The notes under the pieces were generated by a model that was not told where the DNA came from, did not search any database, and was given only the letters and a program-made list of their open reading frames with translations. Shown here one piece after another: positions 1-10,200 of a stretch of 41,837 nt of DNA. This DNA comes from Kocuria sp. (lineage in GTDB: Bacteria > Actinomycetota > Actinomycetes > Actinomycetales > Micrococcaceae). The position numbers and the translations under genes are program-made. The stretch lies in assembly GCA_030454085.1 (NCBI GenBank), contig JAKDJD010000022.1:1-41837 (forward strand), in the 5' to 3' direction. Position 1 is the first letter of the stretch. Each line of letters opens with the position of its first letter.

Positions 1-227
1 CGGCCCGCGGCCCGCGGCCCGCGCCCCGCACCCCACCGCCAGGTGGCCCGCTCGTGCAATTGTGGCCGCCGCAACCCCACAACAACGCCACTACGCGGAA
101 CGAAGCCCTCACGTCTTCTCAATATTTGGAACGTTTGTCCACCATGTAGATGCCGACTTTATGGTGAGAAGACGATCACGCACCATGGCGGCCGTGCGAG
201 CCGTCGTTCACAACATGAGGAGCCTCG
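1..227. other. Window edge and upstream region of the MFS gene
   Basis: No convincing gene is seen here. The first ~30 bases are three near-copies of a CCCGCGG heptamer, a low-complexity tract typical of assembly break points. The rest is the leader of the transporter gene, with a 10-bp inverted repeat (listed separately) and a GAGGAG ribosome binding site at 217-222. Confidence 0.6.
112..174. repeat. 10-bp inverted repeat, possible operator
   Basis: CGTCTTCTCA (112-121) is repeated as its exact reverse complement TGAGAAGACG (165-174), with 43 nt between the arms. It lies 54 nt upstream of the MFS start in the least GC-rich part of the leader. Two distant perfect arms suggest a regulator that binds two sites, or a looped structure. 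No regulator gene is adjacent. Confidence 0.45.
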
Positions 228-1649
228 ATGTCACTTCCTGACACGTCCGTTCCGACCGGTTCTTCTCCGGCCGAAGCCCCGCCCGTGGAACAGCGAGTGC
301 CGAAACACCGCATCATCACGGCCTCCCTCGTCGGCACGACCATCGAGTTCTACGATTTTTACGTCTACGCGACCGCCGCCGTTGCCGTCTTCCCGGCGTT
401 GTTCTTCACGGGCCAGGACGATACGACCAAGCTTCTGGCGTCGATGGCCACATTTGCCGCAGCGTTCTTCGGGCGACCTTTGGGTTCGGTGGTCTTCGGC
501 CACTTCGGTGACCGGATCGGCCGCAAGGCGACTCTGATCGGCGCCTTGCTGACCATGGGGGTGGCGACCTTTCTGATCGGGCTGCTGCCCACCTATCACC
601 AGATCTCCTTCTGGGCCCCGGCGCTGCTCACGATCCTCCGTTTCGCTCAAGGTATGGGCCTTGGCGGTGAGTGGTCCGGTGCGGCCCTGCTCGCCTCCGA
701 GTACTCCAAGCCCGGCAAGAGAGCGCGTGCCGCAATGTGGCCCCAGCTGGGAGCCCCCATCGGCTTCATCTTGGCCAACGGTTTCGTGCTCCTCCTGACC
801 ACGTGGATGAACTTCGACTCCACCAAGGATGCGGCCGCGACTGACTCGCCTTTCCTGATCTGGGGATGGCGCGTCCCGTTCCTCTTCTCCGTGCTGATGG
901 TTGCCTTGGGACTGTACGTGCGCGTCCGGCTCGAGGAAACCCCGGTGTTCAAGCAGGCGGTCCAGAAGGGCGAAAAGGTCAAGACTCCCCTGGTGGACGC
1001 TTTCCGCACGGCGTGGAAGCCGATGCTTCTCGGAACCTTCATCATGCTGTCCTGCTACGTGCTGTTCTACCTGATGACAGCCTGGATCCTGTCCTATGGC
1101 ATCGGCAAACCGTCCAAGGGCGCAGGCCTGGGCATCCCGTATCACACGTTCCTGCAGGTTCAGCTCGTCTCGGTACTGTTCTTCGCGGCCTTCGTTCCGG
1201 TCTCCGGTTGGCTCGCGGATCGCTTCGGACGGCGCCGTCAGCAACTCGTGACCAACGTACTGATCCTCGCGTTCGGTCTCAGCTTCGGTCTGTTCATGGC
1301 CCCGTCGACCATCGGTACCGGGACAGGCGCCAACATCCCCGGCCTGATCATTTTCATCTCGATCGGCATGGCCATCATGGGCCTGTCCTTCGGGTCGATG
1401 TCCGCGTTCCTGCCCGAGCTGTTCCCCACCAACGTTCGGTACACGGGCTCCGGAATCGCTTACAACGTCGCATCGATCCTGGGTGCGGCCATCACCCCGT
1501 ACATCGCGGTGTCCCTCAACGCCTGGGGCGGGGTCAGCGCCGTGGGCTGGTACCTGGCGGGTGCGGCGGTCATCACGATGATCGCTCTGCTCATCTCCCG
1601 GGAAACCAGGGACGTCGATCTCGCCTCGATCAGCTCCGACGCCTCCTAG
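228..1649 (+). CDS. MFS transporter, metabolite:H+ symporter (MHS) family
   Basis: A 473-aa inner-membrane secondary transporter of the MHS branch (ShiA/ProP-like), which imports organic acids or osmolytes with protons. The N-terminal family signature GTTIEFYDFYVY lies at residues 36-47, and the MFS loop 2-3 motif GHFGDRIGRK at 91-100. A second signature, LRFAQGMGLGGEWSGA, starts near residue 137. About 12 hydrophobic segments run to the C-terminus. The length is normal for the family. The ATG is well supported by GAGGAG at 217-222, 5 nt upstream. The gene is monocistronic, ending at a strong shared hairpin. The substrate cannot be told from sequence: shikimate, dicarboxylate, proline/betaine and alpha-ketoglutarate carriers all share these motifs. 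Confidence 0.88.
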   Translation: MSLPDTSVPTGSSPAEAPPVEQRVPKHRIITASLVGTTIEFYDFYVYATAAVAVFPALFFTGQDDTTKLLASMATFAAAFFGRPLGSVVFGHFGDRIGRKATLIGALLTMGVATFLIGLLPTYHQISFWAPALLTILRFAQGMGLGGEWSGAALLASEYSKPGKRARAAMWPQLGAPIGFILANGFVLLLTTWMNFDSTKDAAATDSPFLIWGWRVPFLFSVLMVALGLYVRVRLEETPVFKQAVQKGEKVKTPLVDAFRTAWKPMLLGTFIMLSCYVLFYLMTAWILSYGIGKPSKGAGLGIPYHTFLQVQLVSVLFFAAFVPVSGWLADRFGRRRQQLVTNVLILAFGLSFGLFMAPSTIGTGTGANIPGLIIFISIGMAIMGLSFGSMSAFLPELFPTNVRYTGSGIAYNVASILGAAITPYIAVSLNAWGGVSAVGWYLAGAAVITMIALLISRETRDVDLASISSDAS

Positions 1650-1673
1650 ACGCGGCCCCCGGCCTCACCGCAC

Positions 1674-1722
1674 AAAGACGCCGCCGCGCCCACCTTCTCA
1701 CGGTGGGCGCGGCGGCGTCTTT
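1674..1722. terminator. Bidirectional intrinsic terminator
   Basis: A perfect 21-bp stem (1674-1694 with 1702-1722) closes a 7-nt loop and is bordered by AAA on the left and TTT on the right. It lies between the convergent MFS and quinone reductase genes, so it can stop transcription from both sides. Confidence 0.9.
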
Positions 1723-1739
1723 CGTCGTCCGCTTCGGGC

Positions 1740-3164
1740 CTAGACAGGCATCTTGTGCAACCGTCGGGCCGCTTCGGATATTGATCCCGTCAACGAGGGG
1801 TAGACCGAGAAGGTGTCGGCAAAATCGTCCGCGGACATCTTGGTGTTGACCGCCAAGGAGATCGAGAAGATCAGCTCGGAGGCACGAGGACCGACGACGA
1901 CGCCGCCGATAACCGTCCCCGACCCCTTGCGGGCGAAGACCTTGACGAAGCCGTCTTCCACGGCCATCATCTTGGCCCTCGCGTTGGTCGAGAGGGACAG
2001 CATGACGGTGTCCGCCTGGTACTTGCCGCTCTCGATATCGGCCTGGGAAACGCCCACAGTCGCGATCTCGGGAGACGTGAACACGTTGGAGGCCACGCGG
2101 TGTTTCTTGAGAGGCGACACGGAGTCTCCGAGCAGGTGCGCGATGGCGATCCGGCCCTGCATCGCGGCCACGGAGGCCAGGGGCATCACGCCGGTGCAGT
2201 CTCCGGACGCATACACGTTCGGCGCGGTGGTGCGTGAAACGCCGTCCACCACAATGTGGCCGGATTCGGTCGTGGTCACGCCCGCGTTCTCGAGTCCGAG
2301 GTCCTTGGTGTTCGGAATCGAGCCGACGGCCAGGAGACAATGCGAACCGGAGACCTTGCGTCCGTCGGAGAGGGTCACGATCACGCCGTCGCCCTCGCGC
2401 TCGACCGACGCGGCGCGCGAGCGAGGCATGACATTCAGCCCTCGCCGGTCGAACACGTCCTCCAGAACCTTCGCGGCGTCCTCGTCCTCACTGGGAAGAA
2501 CCCGGTCTCGCGAGGAGATGAGGGTGACCTCCGCACCGAGGCCACGATAAGCGGAGGCGAACTCCGCACCCGTCACACCGGAGCCGACCACGATGAGGTG
2601 CTCAGGGACCTCCTTGAGCTGGTACAACTGCTTCCAGTTGAAGATGCGCTCCCCGTCCGGTTTGGCGGTCTCCAGCTCACGTGGGTGGGCACCGACGCTG
2701 AGCAGCACTGCGTGCGTATCGAGCTCATAGGTCAGGCCCTGCTTGTCCCGGACCTCGACCGTGTGCTCATCGAGCATCCGCCCTGTGCCGTCGATGACCT
2801 TCACCCCGGCCTTCTCGAGACTCCGACGGATGTCCTTGGATTGCTGCTGGGCCAGGTTCAGCAGGCGACGATTGACCTTCTCGATGTGGACTTCGAGTTC
2901 CACGAGCTCGTCCCCGGCCCGGGTGCGGATGCCCAGGGCGGGCGCCTCGCTGAACCTGTTCATGGTGTCCGCGGAGGCAATCAAGGTCTTCGAGGGCACG
3001 ACGTCGGTGATCACCGCCGAGCCTCCCAAGCCCTGCTCCTCGATAAGGGTGACGTCTGCCCCAAGGTTCGCGGCAACCAGCGCGGCCTCGTAGCCGCCGG
3101 GGCCGCCTCCGATGATGATGATCCTCTGTGGTGTAAATGCAATAGCTTCGCTCACGGTCCTCAT
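1740..3164 (-). CDS. lpdA: NAD(P)H-quinone dehydrogenase, LpdA-like flavoprotein
   Basis: A 474-aa two-dinucleotide-fold flavoprotein of the pyridine nucleotide-disulfide reductase superfamily. The FAD-binding GGGPGG is at residues 19-24. A second NAD(P)-binding glycine motif (VGSGVTGAEFAS) follows in the middle, then the second FAD motif VYASGDCTG and a C-terminal dimerisation domain. At the place where lipoamide dehydrogenases carry CxxxxC, this protein reads GLGGSAVITDVVPSK: both redox cysteines are missing. That is the pattern of Mycobacterium tuberculosis LpdA (Rv3303c), a quinone reductase rather than a lipoamide dehydrogenase. The start is uncertain: ATG at 3164 follows GGGGA, while GTG at 3155 follows GAGGA by only 2 nt. 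It is divergent from the nucleoside phosphorylase gene. Confidence 0.85.
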   Translation of the reverse strand: MRTVSEAIAFTPQRIIIIGGGPGGYEAALVAANLGADVTLIEEQGLGGSAVITDVVPSKTLIASADTMNRFSEAPALGIRTRAGDELVELEVHIEKVNRRLLNLAQQQSKDIRRSLEKAGVKVIDGTGRMLDEHTVEVRDKQGLTYELDTHAVLLSVGAHPRELETAKPDGERIFNWKQLYQLKEVPEHLIVVGSGVTGAEFASAYRGLGAEVTLISSRDRVLPSEDEDAAKVLEDVFDRRGLNVMPRSRAASVEREGDGVIVTLSDGRKVSGSHCLLAVGSIPNTKDLGLENAGVTTTESGHIVVDGVSRTTAPNVYASGDCTGVMPLASVAAMQGRIAIAHLLGDSVSPLKKHRVASNVFTSPEIATVGVSQADIESGKYQADTVMLSLSTNARAKMMAVEDGFVKVFARKGSGTVIGGVVVGPRASELIFSISLAVNTKMSADDFADTFSVYPSLTGSISEAARRLHKMPV

Positions 3165-3276
3165 TGTTCCCCACAGATCCGAACCGATCCAAGTCCCGGA
3201 GCCTCCTGCCTCGTCGCCGAGGACCGTTTTCACCTGTCAGACCTGGCCAGGAGCCCCATCGTCGAACGTATCCTGC

Positions 3277-3282
3277 TAGGTT
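3277..3282 (+). promoter_or_regulatory. -10 box of leaderless nucleoside phosphorylase transcript
   Basis: TAGGTT ends 6 nt before the GTG at 3289. This spacing puts the transcript start on the initiation codon. No usable Shine-Dalgarno sequence is present; GGAG ends only 1 nt before the GTG. Confidence 0.6.
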
Positions 3283-3288
3283 TGGAGC

Positions 3289-4149
3289 GTGACGACCAGC
3301 AAGAACACACTTCCCGCGGAACTTCCGAACAACTCCTCGAGCATGGGGTTCGAACCGCATCGTTTGGCCCAGCGCGCCGCGGAGTACATCGCCGAACAGA
3401 CCGGCGTGAAGCGCCACGACTATGGCCTCACCCTGGGGTCCGGGTGGGGCGGCGCCGCCGAGCTCATCGGTGAGGCGACGCATGTCCTCAACGCCGACGA
3501 CGTTCCCGGATTCCGTTCCTCGGAGATTGCGGGCCACGCCGGAACCCTCACCTCCGTCAGGACGCCGGAGGGCCGCCGGGCACTGGTCATCGGTGCGCGG
3601 ACCCACCTGTACGAAGGTCATGGCATCCAGCAGGTTGTCCATGGCGTGCGTACGGCCGCGGCCGCCGGGTGCTCGACCATGATTTTGACCAACGGGTGCG
3701 GCGGTCTGCAACCGACGTATCGCCCCGGCACGCCCGTGCTGATCAAGGACCACATCAACCTCACGGGCGGTTCCCCTCTTGTCGGAGCGCATTTTGTCGA
3801 TCTGACGGATCTGTATTCTCCCCGCATTCGGGAGATCGCCCGATCGATCGACCCGAGCCTCGAGGAAGGGGTCTACCTCCAGCTTCCCGGACCGCATTAC
3901 GAAACTCCGGCGGAGATCCGCATGGCCCAGACCCTGGGCGCGGACCTGGTGGGGATGTCCACGGCGCTCGAGGCCATTGCGGCCCGCGCCGCCGGCCTGG
4001 AAGTATTCGGTATATCCTTGGTCACCAACGCCGCTGCGGGAATTTCCGACAGCCCGCTGAGCCACCACGAAGTCCTGGAAGAGGGGCGGAACGCCGGTCC
4101 GCGCATCTCCGAGTTGCTGGCGCAGATCATTGCCCGCTTGGACCACTAG
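3289..4149 (+). CDS. Purine nucleoside phosphorylase (PNP/MTAP class)
   Basis: A 286-aa cytoplasmic enzyme that phosphorolyses purine (deoxy)nucleosides to base plus (deoxy)ribose 1-phosphate. Visible family motifs in order are LGSGWGG, a phosphate-binding [27 protein letters not shown] with the purine-site Glu, [12 protein letters not shown], and VTNAAAGIS with the base-binding Asn. TNGCGGL departs from the usual TNAAGGL. Length is typical of trimeric PNP. The GTG at 3289 is chosen because a -10 box lies 6 nt upstream; an internal ATG at 3343 is possible but would shorten the N-terminus. The phospho-sugar mutase starts 36 nt downstream and deoC follows, giving a complete deoxyribose-salvage route. 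Confidence 0.9.
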   Translation: MTTSKNTLPAELPNNSSSMGFEPHRLAQRAAEYIAEQTGVKRHDYGLTLGSGWGGAAELIGEATHVLNADDVPGFRSSEIAGHAGTLTSVRTPEGRRALVIGARTHLYEGHGIQQVVHGVRTAAAAGCSTMILTNGCGGLQPTYRPGTPVLIKDHINLTGGSPLVGAHFVDLTDLYSPRIREIARSIDPSLEEGVYLQLPGPHYETPAEIRMAQTLGADLVGMSTALEAIAARAAGLEVFGISLVTNAAAGISDSPLSHHEVLEEGRNAGPRISELLAQIIARLDH

Positions 4150-4185
4150 CACCACGGCACTTCAGGAAAACGACGAGGTTTATCC

Positions 4186-5913
4186 ATGACGACGGAACTG
4201 ATCAACGAAGCAATGCAATGGGTCGAGGCCGACCCGGATCCCCAGACCCAGCGCGAGCTCCTGGAGATGATCAGCCACGCCGAAACCGAGGAAGGCGAGG
4301 CCCTCCTGCGCGAGCGCTTCTCCGGGCGGCTCCAGTTCGGAACGGCGGGGTTGCGCGCGGCGCTCGGTGCAGGACCCATGCGCATGAACCGCGCCGTCGT
4401 GGCCCAGGCGGCCTATGGCGTCGCAACCTACCTCAAGGAGAGGGCCGCGAAGGAGAATTGGACGGCAACGCCTCGAGCGGTGATCGGCTACGACGCCCGG
4501 ACCAAGTCCGACGCCTTTGCCCGGGACACGGCGGGGATCTTCACGGCGGCCGGTCTGGACGCTTTCCTCATGCCGGTACCCCTTCCCACGCCCGTGCTCG
4601 CTTGGGCGACTCGTTTGCTGAAGGCCGACGTCGGCATCATGGTCACGGCCTCGCACAATCCAGCGTCCGACAACGGCTACAAGGTTTACCTGGGCGGCCA
4701 GGCCGTCGGTGAGGATGCCCGCGGCGCGCAGATCATTCCGCCGATCGACACCGAGATCGCCGAGAAGATCGCCGACGCCCCCTCCGTCGATCGCATCGAG
4801 CGAGCGGATTCCGGCTGGACGATGCTCCCGGAGCGGCTCGCGCGCGACTACGAGCACGAGGTCACTTCCCTGATCCCGGGTATCGCCCCATCCTCTCGGT
4901 CCCTCTCCGTGGTTCTGACTCCAATGCACGGTGTGGGCGGGGAGGTCATGTCCTTCGTCCTGTCCCGGGCAGGGTTCGACCGTCTTCACGTGGTTCCCGA
5001 GCAGGCCTTGCCGGACCCCAAGTTCCCGACCGTCCGGTTCCCCAACCCGGAAGAGCCCGGTGCCATGGATCTCGCGATCGGATTGGCCCGGGACCGGGAT
5101 GCGGATCTGGTGGTCGCCAACGATCCCGACGCCGACCGCGTCGCCTTCGCCGTGCCGGATGCGGAAGCGGACGATGGTTGGAGAATTCTCACGGGCGACG
5201 AAGTCGGGGCGATCATTGGACGCATCATGCTCGAGCGTCTTCCGGCGACGAGCGGTTCGCGCCGCTACTTCGCCAGCTCGATCGTTTCCTCGAGTCTGCT
5301 CGGGCGCATGGCGACGGCGCACGGGATCGAACACCGTGAGACCCTGACGGGCTTCAAGTGGATCGCCCGCGTCCAGGGGCTGGTCTACGGGTACGAGGAG
5401 GCCTTGGGTTATTGCGTGGCTCCCGACCTGGTCAAGGACAAGGACGGGATCTCTGCCGCACTGATCGTGGCCGACTATGCCGCCAAGCTCAAGGACGCAG
5501 GCAAGTCGCTCACGGACGTTCTCGATGACATCGCCCGACAGCACGGGGTCCACGCGACGTCCCAGTTGTCCGTCCGAGTCGAGGACCTGGACCGGATGAC
5601 GGCCATGATGGGCCGGTTGCGCGGGACTCGGCCCGAGAAGCTGGGTGGTTCACCAGTGACCAAGGTCCGGGATCTCTCCCAGGGCTCCAAGAACCTTCCA
5701 CCGACCGATGCCCTGGTGTACCTGACCGAAAACGGGGGACGCGTGATCGTGCGTCCGTCGGGCACGGAACCCAAACTCAAGTGCTACCTCGAGGCCGTGG
5801 TACCGGTCGAGAAGGAAACGCCCCTCGCAGAGGCTCGTGGCATGGCGAACCGTCGCCTCACGGCGCTCCGCGAGGACATCGCCCTTGCCCTGGGCGTGGA
5901 CTCGGAGTCCTAG
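4186..5913 (+). CDS. Phospho-sugar mutase (PMM/PGM superfamily), probable phosphopentomutase
   Basis: A 575-aa alpha-D-phosphohexomutase superfamily protein with all four domains. The catalytic phosphoserine loop VTASHNP places Ser at residue 156. The metal loop DPDADR carries Asp 313, 315 and 317. The sugar-binding GDEVGAI follows, and the phosphate-binding RPSGTEPK begins near residue 523. Length and the GDEVGAI/GFKWIA stretch suit the PGM2-like branch, which includes phosphopentomutases, better than the ~460-aa bacterial phosphomannomutases. GAGG lies 7 nt before the ATG. Lying between a nucleoside phosphorylase and deoC, the most economical role is (deoxy)ribose 1-phosphate to 5-phosphate. 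The superfamily call is firm; the pentose specificity is inferred from context. Confidence 0.88.
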   Translation: MTTELINEAMQWVEADPDPQTQRELLEMISHAETEEGEALLRERFSGRLQFGTAGLRAALGAGPMRMNRAVVAQAAYGVATYLKERAAKENWTATPRAVIGYDARTKSDAFARDTAGIFTAAGLDAFLMPVPLPTPVLAWATRLLKADVGIMVTASHNPASDNGYKVYLGGQAVGEDARGAQIIPPIDTEIAEKIADAPSVDRIERADSGWTMLPERLARDYEHEVTSLIPGIAPSSRSLSVVLTPMHGVGGEVMSFVLSRAGFDRLHVVPEQALPDPKFPTVRFPNPEEPGAMDLAIGLARDRDADLVVANDPDADRVAFAVPDAEADDGWRILTGDEVGAIIGRIMLERLPATSGSRRYFASSIVSSSLLGRMATAHGIEHRETLTGFKWIARVQGLVYGYEEALGYCVAPDLVKDKDGISAALIVADYAAKLKDAGKSLTDVLDDIARQHGVHATSQLSVRVEDLDRMTAMMGRLRGTRPEKLGGSPVTKVRDLSQGSKNLPPTDALVYLTENGGRVIVRPSGTEPKLKCYLEAVVPVEKETPLAEARGMANRRLTALREDIALALGVDSES

Positions 5914-5981
5914 TGCCGCTGCCCCGCACCGCGTCTTTGCCGTCCCTTCCGCCGCGGACGGTCACCCCGAATGGAGAGCTC

Positions 5982-6659
5982 ATGACTGAATCCACCGACC
6001 TTCCCTCGAACCTCGCCGGCATGATCGATCACACGATCCTGGCCCCGGATGCGCGGAAAGAGGATGTCCTTCGCCTGTGCCGCGAAGCGCGCGAGCACGG
6101 ATTCGCCTCCGTGTGCGTGAATCCCATCTGGGCCAAACTCGTCGCCGACGAGCTCGAGGGGCATGACCCCGTGCCGTGCGTCGTGGTTGGCTTCCCTCTC
6201 GGCGCGACGACGACCGACGCGAAAGTCTTCGAGGCGGCAACGGCCCTCGCCGACGGCGCCCGAGAAATCGACATGGTCATCGATATCGCGGCGGCCATCG
6301 AGGGTGACGAGGAGGCCCTGGTCGCCGACATTCGTGCCGTGGCCGACGCGGTCCACGACCGACAGGGCGTGCTCAAAGTCATCATCGAGGCCTGCCTGCT
6401 CGACGACGACCAGAAAGTGCTCGCGTGCAGGGCCGCCGTGGCTGCCGGTGCCGAATTCGTCAAGACGTCCACGGGCTTCTCGACCGGCGGCGCAACCGTC
6501 GCCGACGTCCAGCTGATGCGCGAGACCGTGGGGCCCGACATCGGCGTCAAGGCCTCTGGCGGAATCCACAGCCGCGAGGACGCGCTCAATATGGTCGCGG
6601 CCGGGGCGACCCGAATCGGGGCGTCCAAAGGCATCGAGATCGTTCGGGACGCGAGATAG
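5982..6659 (+). CDS. deoC: Deoxyribose-phosphate aldolase
   Basis: A 225-aa class I aldolase, TIM-barrel, that cleaves 2-deoxyribose 5-phosphate to glyceraldehyde 3-phosphate and acetaldehyde. The Schiff-base lysine is K161 in [11 protein letters not shown]. The helper lysine is K132 in [10 protein letters not shown], and the C-terminal phosphate site is GVKASGGI...GASKG. The ATG at 5982 is chosen because GGAGAG lies just upstream (5973-5978) and DeoC homology starts immediately; the open frame extends further upstream without homology. The start is 68 nt after the mutase stop, so it is the likely third gene of the operon. Its substrate is the expected product of the two upstream enzymes. Confidence 0.93.
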   Translation: MTESTDLPSNLAGMIDHTILAPDARKEDVLRLCREAREHGFASVCVNPIWAKLVADELEGHDPVPCVVVGFPLGATTTDAKVFEAATALADGAREIDMVIDIAAAIEGDEEALVADIRAVADAVHDRQGVLKVIIEACLLDDDQKVLACRAAVAAGAEFVKTSTGFSTGGATVADVQLMRETVGPDIGVKASGGIHSREDALNMVAAGATRIGASKGIEIVRDAR

Positions 6660-6671
6660 TCCCACAGCTCC

Positions 6672-6677
6672 TATACT
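6672..6677 (+). promoter_or_regulatory. Possible -10 box upstream of small membrane protein
   Basis: TATACT is a near-consensus -10 hexamer, 76 nt before the ATG at 6754. No good -35 hexamer is seen at 16-18 nt. The call rests on the hexamer alone. Confidence 0.4.
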
Positions 6678-6753
6678 GGAATGGACTCGTCATCCGACCG
6701 TGTGCCCGTCTGCTGTGGTGCGCGGGTGACCAACCTTGAGGAATGAGGACCGT

Positions 6754-7077
6754 ATGACCCACGGAGAAGAATCGGCGTTCAGGCACGGCGCGTCCGGGCC
6801 CGCTCATAATTCGAAGCAGTACCAGACCAACCAGAAGGTACGCAGCCACTCGGGAGAGGGCCATCTGGTGACCAACCTGCTGAACTTCGTGTTCTGCATG
6901 ATTCTGCTGGTTGCGTCGTTCTACTGCTTCGGTCTGTGGATTTCCGATTCCAAGGCCTGGTTGCCGTTTGCGATCGCCATCGTGCTCTACGGACTGACCT
7001 TCATGGTTCCGCTCAACATCCTGAGGAGCAAGACCGCCAAGGGCTCCCCCTCGGGCAAGGAACTCACTCAGCTCTAG
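6754..7077 (+). CDS. Small two-TM membrane protein of unknown function
   Basis: A 107-aa protein that I do not recognise. It has a polar, Gly/Ser/His-rich N-terminus (~45 residues), then two hydrophobic segments at about 46-67 and 72-93, then a short basic tail. ATG at 6754 is preferred: GAGGA lies just ahead at 6745-6749. A TTG at 6736 in the same frame is less likely. It lies 94 nt after deoC with its own possible -10 box and is followed by a strong terminator, so it is probably transcribed alone or as the tail of the deo operon. The two-helix hairpin topology suggests an accessory membrane protein, but no function can be assigned. Confidence 0.7.
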   Translation: MTHGEESAFRHGASGPAHNSKQYQTNQKVRSHSGEGHLVTNLLNFVFCMILLVASFYCFGLWISDSKAWLPFAIAIVLYGLTFMVPLNILRSKTAKGSPSGKELTQL

Positions 7078-7110
7078 ACGCCGCGGAGAATAACCCGCAC
7101 CGCGTAGACA

Positions 7111-7147
7111 GCGCCACGCCCCGGTTTGCCCGGGGCGGGGCGCTTTT
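7111..7147 (+). terminator. Intrinsic terminator after small membrane protein
   Basis: A 14-bp GC-rich stem with one mismatch (7111-7124 with 7130-7143), a 5-nt loop, and a TTTT tract at 7144-7147. It lies 34 nt after the stop codon and ahead of the convergent mfd gene. Confidence 0.85.
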
Positions 7148-7202
7148 CTGCGCGATCGAGGCTGAGCCGCACCTGATCCCCAAGAGACTCGGGCCTTGCG
7201 CC

Positions 7203-10200
7203 CTACGCCAGGATCGCGTCGATGAACGCCTCGGCCCAGTCCAGGATCTCGTCGTCCACGAGGTCCTTGCCGCCCACCGGGGCCGACTTCGGTTTGGGAA
7301 CCAGGATCTGCTTCTGTTCCGTGCCCTGGACGACCTTCGTGATCGACTGCGGATACATGCGGTCGAGTCGCATCTGCCGCGACTCGGCCAGGTCGACCGG
7401 GTAGAAACGGATCTTCGGTCCCATGACCATGATCTCCGTGAGACCGGCCGCCCGCGCCTTGATGCGCAGGCGGGCGATCTTGAGCAGGTTCTCGGCGGGC
7501 TGCGGCAGCTCGCCGTAACGGTCCCGCAGTTCCGCGGCGACGTCGTCCACCGCTTCATCGCTCGCGGCGGCCGCGAGATTCCGGTACGCCTCGAGGCGAA
7601 GCCTCTCCCCCGGCACGTAGTCGTGCGGGAGGTGGGCGTCCACCGGAAGCTCGATCTTCATCTCGGCCGGGGCCTCTTCCTGGTCCTCACCGCGGTAGTC
7701 GGCGACGGCCTCGCCGACCAGTCTCAGGTACAGGTCGAAACCGACACCCGCGATATGGCCCGACTGCTCACCACCGAGCAGGTTGCCGGCACCACGGATC
7801 TCGAGGTCCTTCATCGCCAACTGCATTCCTGCGCCAAGTTCGTTGTGCGCGGCAACGGCTTTGAGACGCTCGAGCGCGACCTCGCCCAACGGTTTCTCCA
7901 ACGGGTAGAGGAAGTACGCATAGGCCCGCTCGCGCCCGCGGCCCACGCGCCCTCTGAGCTGGTGAAGCTGGGACAGGCCGTAGTTGTTGGCGCGGTCGAC
8001 GATCAAGGTATTGGCGTTGGAGATGTCCAGTCCGGTCTCGACGATCGTGGTGCAGACCAGCACGTCGAACCGCTTTTCCCAGAAGTCGACGATGATCTGC
8101 TCGAGGCGGGACTCGCTCATCTGCCCGTGAGCGACCGCGATACGTGCCTCGGGAACGAGTTTCTGCAGGTCGGAAGCGACGCGGTCGATGGAGGAAACCC
8201 TGTTGTGCACGTAGAACACCTGGCCTTCGCGCATGAGCTCGCGTCGGACCGCCGCCGCAACCTGCTTCTCCGTGTGCGGCCCCACGAAGGTCAGCACCGG
8301 GTGTCTTTCCTCGGGCGGCGTCGCCAGGGTAGAAGTCTCACGGATACCCGTCAGCGACATCTCGAGCGTACGGGGAATCGGGGTTGCCGACATGGCCAGG
8401 ACGTCGACGTTGGTCCGGAGGGTCTTGAGCTTCTCCTTGTGCTCGACGCCGAAACGCTGCTCTTCGTCGATGATCACCAACCCCAGATCCTTGAAGGTGA
8501 TGTCCGAGGAGAGCAGACGATGGGTTCCGATCACGACGTCGATGCTTCCGTCCGAGATCCCCGATTCGACGGCCTTGGACTCCTTGGGCGTCTGGAAACG
8601 GGACAACGTGGACACGCGCACCGGGAAACCGCTGAAACGTTCGGTGAAGGTCTCAGAGTGCTGCTGGGCCAGGAGGGTGGTCGGGACCAGGATCGCGACC
8701 TGTTTTCCCTCCTGGACGGCCTTGAAGGCCGCACGCACGGCGACTTCGGTCTTGCCGTAACCCACGTCGCCGGAGATCAGGCGGTCCATGGGAATCTCCC
8801 GCTCCATGTCGTGCTTGACCTCGTTGATCGTGGTCAACTGGTCGGGAGTCTCGACATAGGGAAATGCTTCCTCGAGCTCTCGCTGCCACGGGGTGTCCGG
8901 GCCGAAGGCGTGACCGCGCGAGGCCATACGCGCCGAATACAGCCGGATGAGATCGGCCGCGATCTCCTTGACGGCCTTGCGGGCCTTGGACTTGGTCTTG
9001 GCCCAGTCCGATCCGCCCATCTTGGACAACGTGGGTGCATCGCCACCGACGTAGTTGGTGACCTGGTCGAGTTGATCCGTCGGCACGAAGAGCCGGTCCC
9101 TCGGCGCACCACGCTTGGAGGATGCGTATTCGAGGACCAGGTACTCCTTCATGGGCTTCGGCTGCCCAGGCTTGATCATGGCCCCTGCGATCGGCCTCTG
9201 GATCAGTTCCACGAACTGGCCGATGCCGTGCTGCTCGTGGACCACGTAGTCCCCGGGCTTCAGAGCAAGAGGATCCACCGCATTCCGACGACGCCGCGCC
9301 GGCAGCTTCCTCATGTCGCGCGTGGTGTAGGGGCTCGCCTTCCCCAGCACGTCGGACTCGGTGAGCAGGGCGATTTTGGCATCCTCGAGGACGAAACCGG
9401 TCCCGTGCGGTGCCGTGGTCAACTCGATGATTCCGGCCTGGGGCTCCTCGGTCAGGTCATCCCTCCGGGCGGCCTGCAGGTCCGCGGACTGGAAGAGTTC
9501 GGCGAGCCGGTTCAACGGGCCCGGCCCGTCGGTCACGGCGACGACCTGCCACCCGTTGCGCACGTGGTCCCCGACCACCTCGAGCATGGCGTCGATATTC
9601 CCCGCAAAAGTCAGGGGAGCTCGGACCGCGATCGTCAGGCTGTCGGCTTCGTCCTCGATGGCTTCGTCGACACCGAGAGAGGTGACGGACCACCAGCCGT
9701 GCCCCCGGTCCAAGGCCTCGTGGCGCGCGTCCGCGACGGCCATGAAGCTGGCCTGCGCGAGGCCGGTCTCGTTGATATCGATGGGAGCCTGTTGTCCGTT
9801 GGACGCCTGCTCCCACGCGGCCAGGAGGAATTCCTCGTTCGTGGCAACCAGGTCGGCCGCTCTGGCCCGAATCTTCTCGGGCTCGAGAAGCACGGTCATC
9901 GAGTCGTCAGGAAGGGAGGCGATCAGCGTCGTCATCTCGTCGACCAGCAATGGGGCAAGAGATTCCATGCCCTCGACGTAGATGCCGCCCGCGATGCGTT
10001 CGAGCATGGACTCGGCCCCCGGAAGAGTGTCCTTGAGCTTTGCCGCTCGGGACATCACGTTGGGGGTGATGAGGATTTCCCGGCACGGTGGGGCAATCAG
10101 CTCCGTGGGGTCTTCCTCGTCCTTGGGTGTGAAGGTGCGCTGATCGGCGACCGCGAACCATTTCATGGTATCGATCTCGTCGCCGAAGAAGTCGATGCGC

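Noticed and set aside
4180..5553. Long minus-strand frame opposite the phospho-sugar mutase
   Set aside because: Antisense shadow of a gene with all catalytic motifs; no ribosome binding site and no homology.
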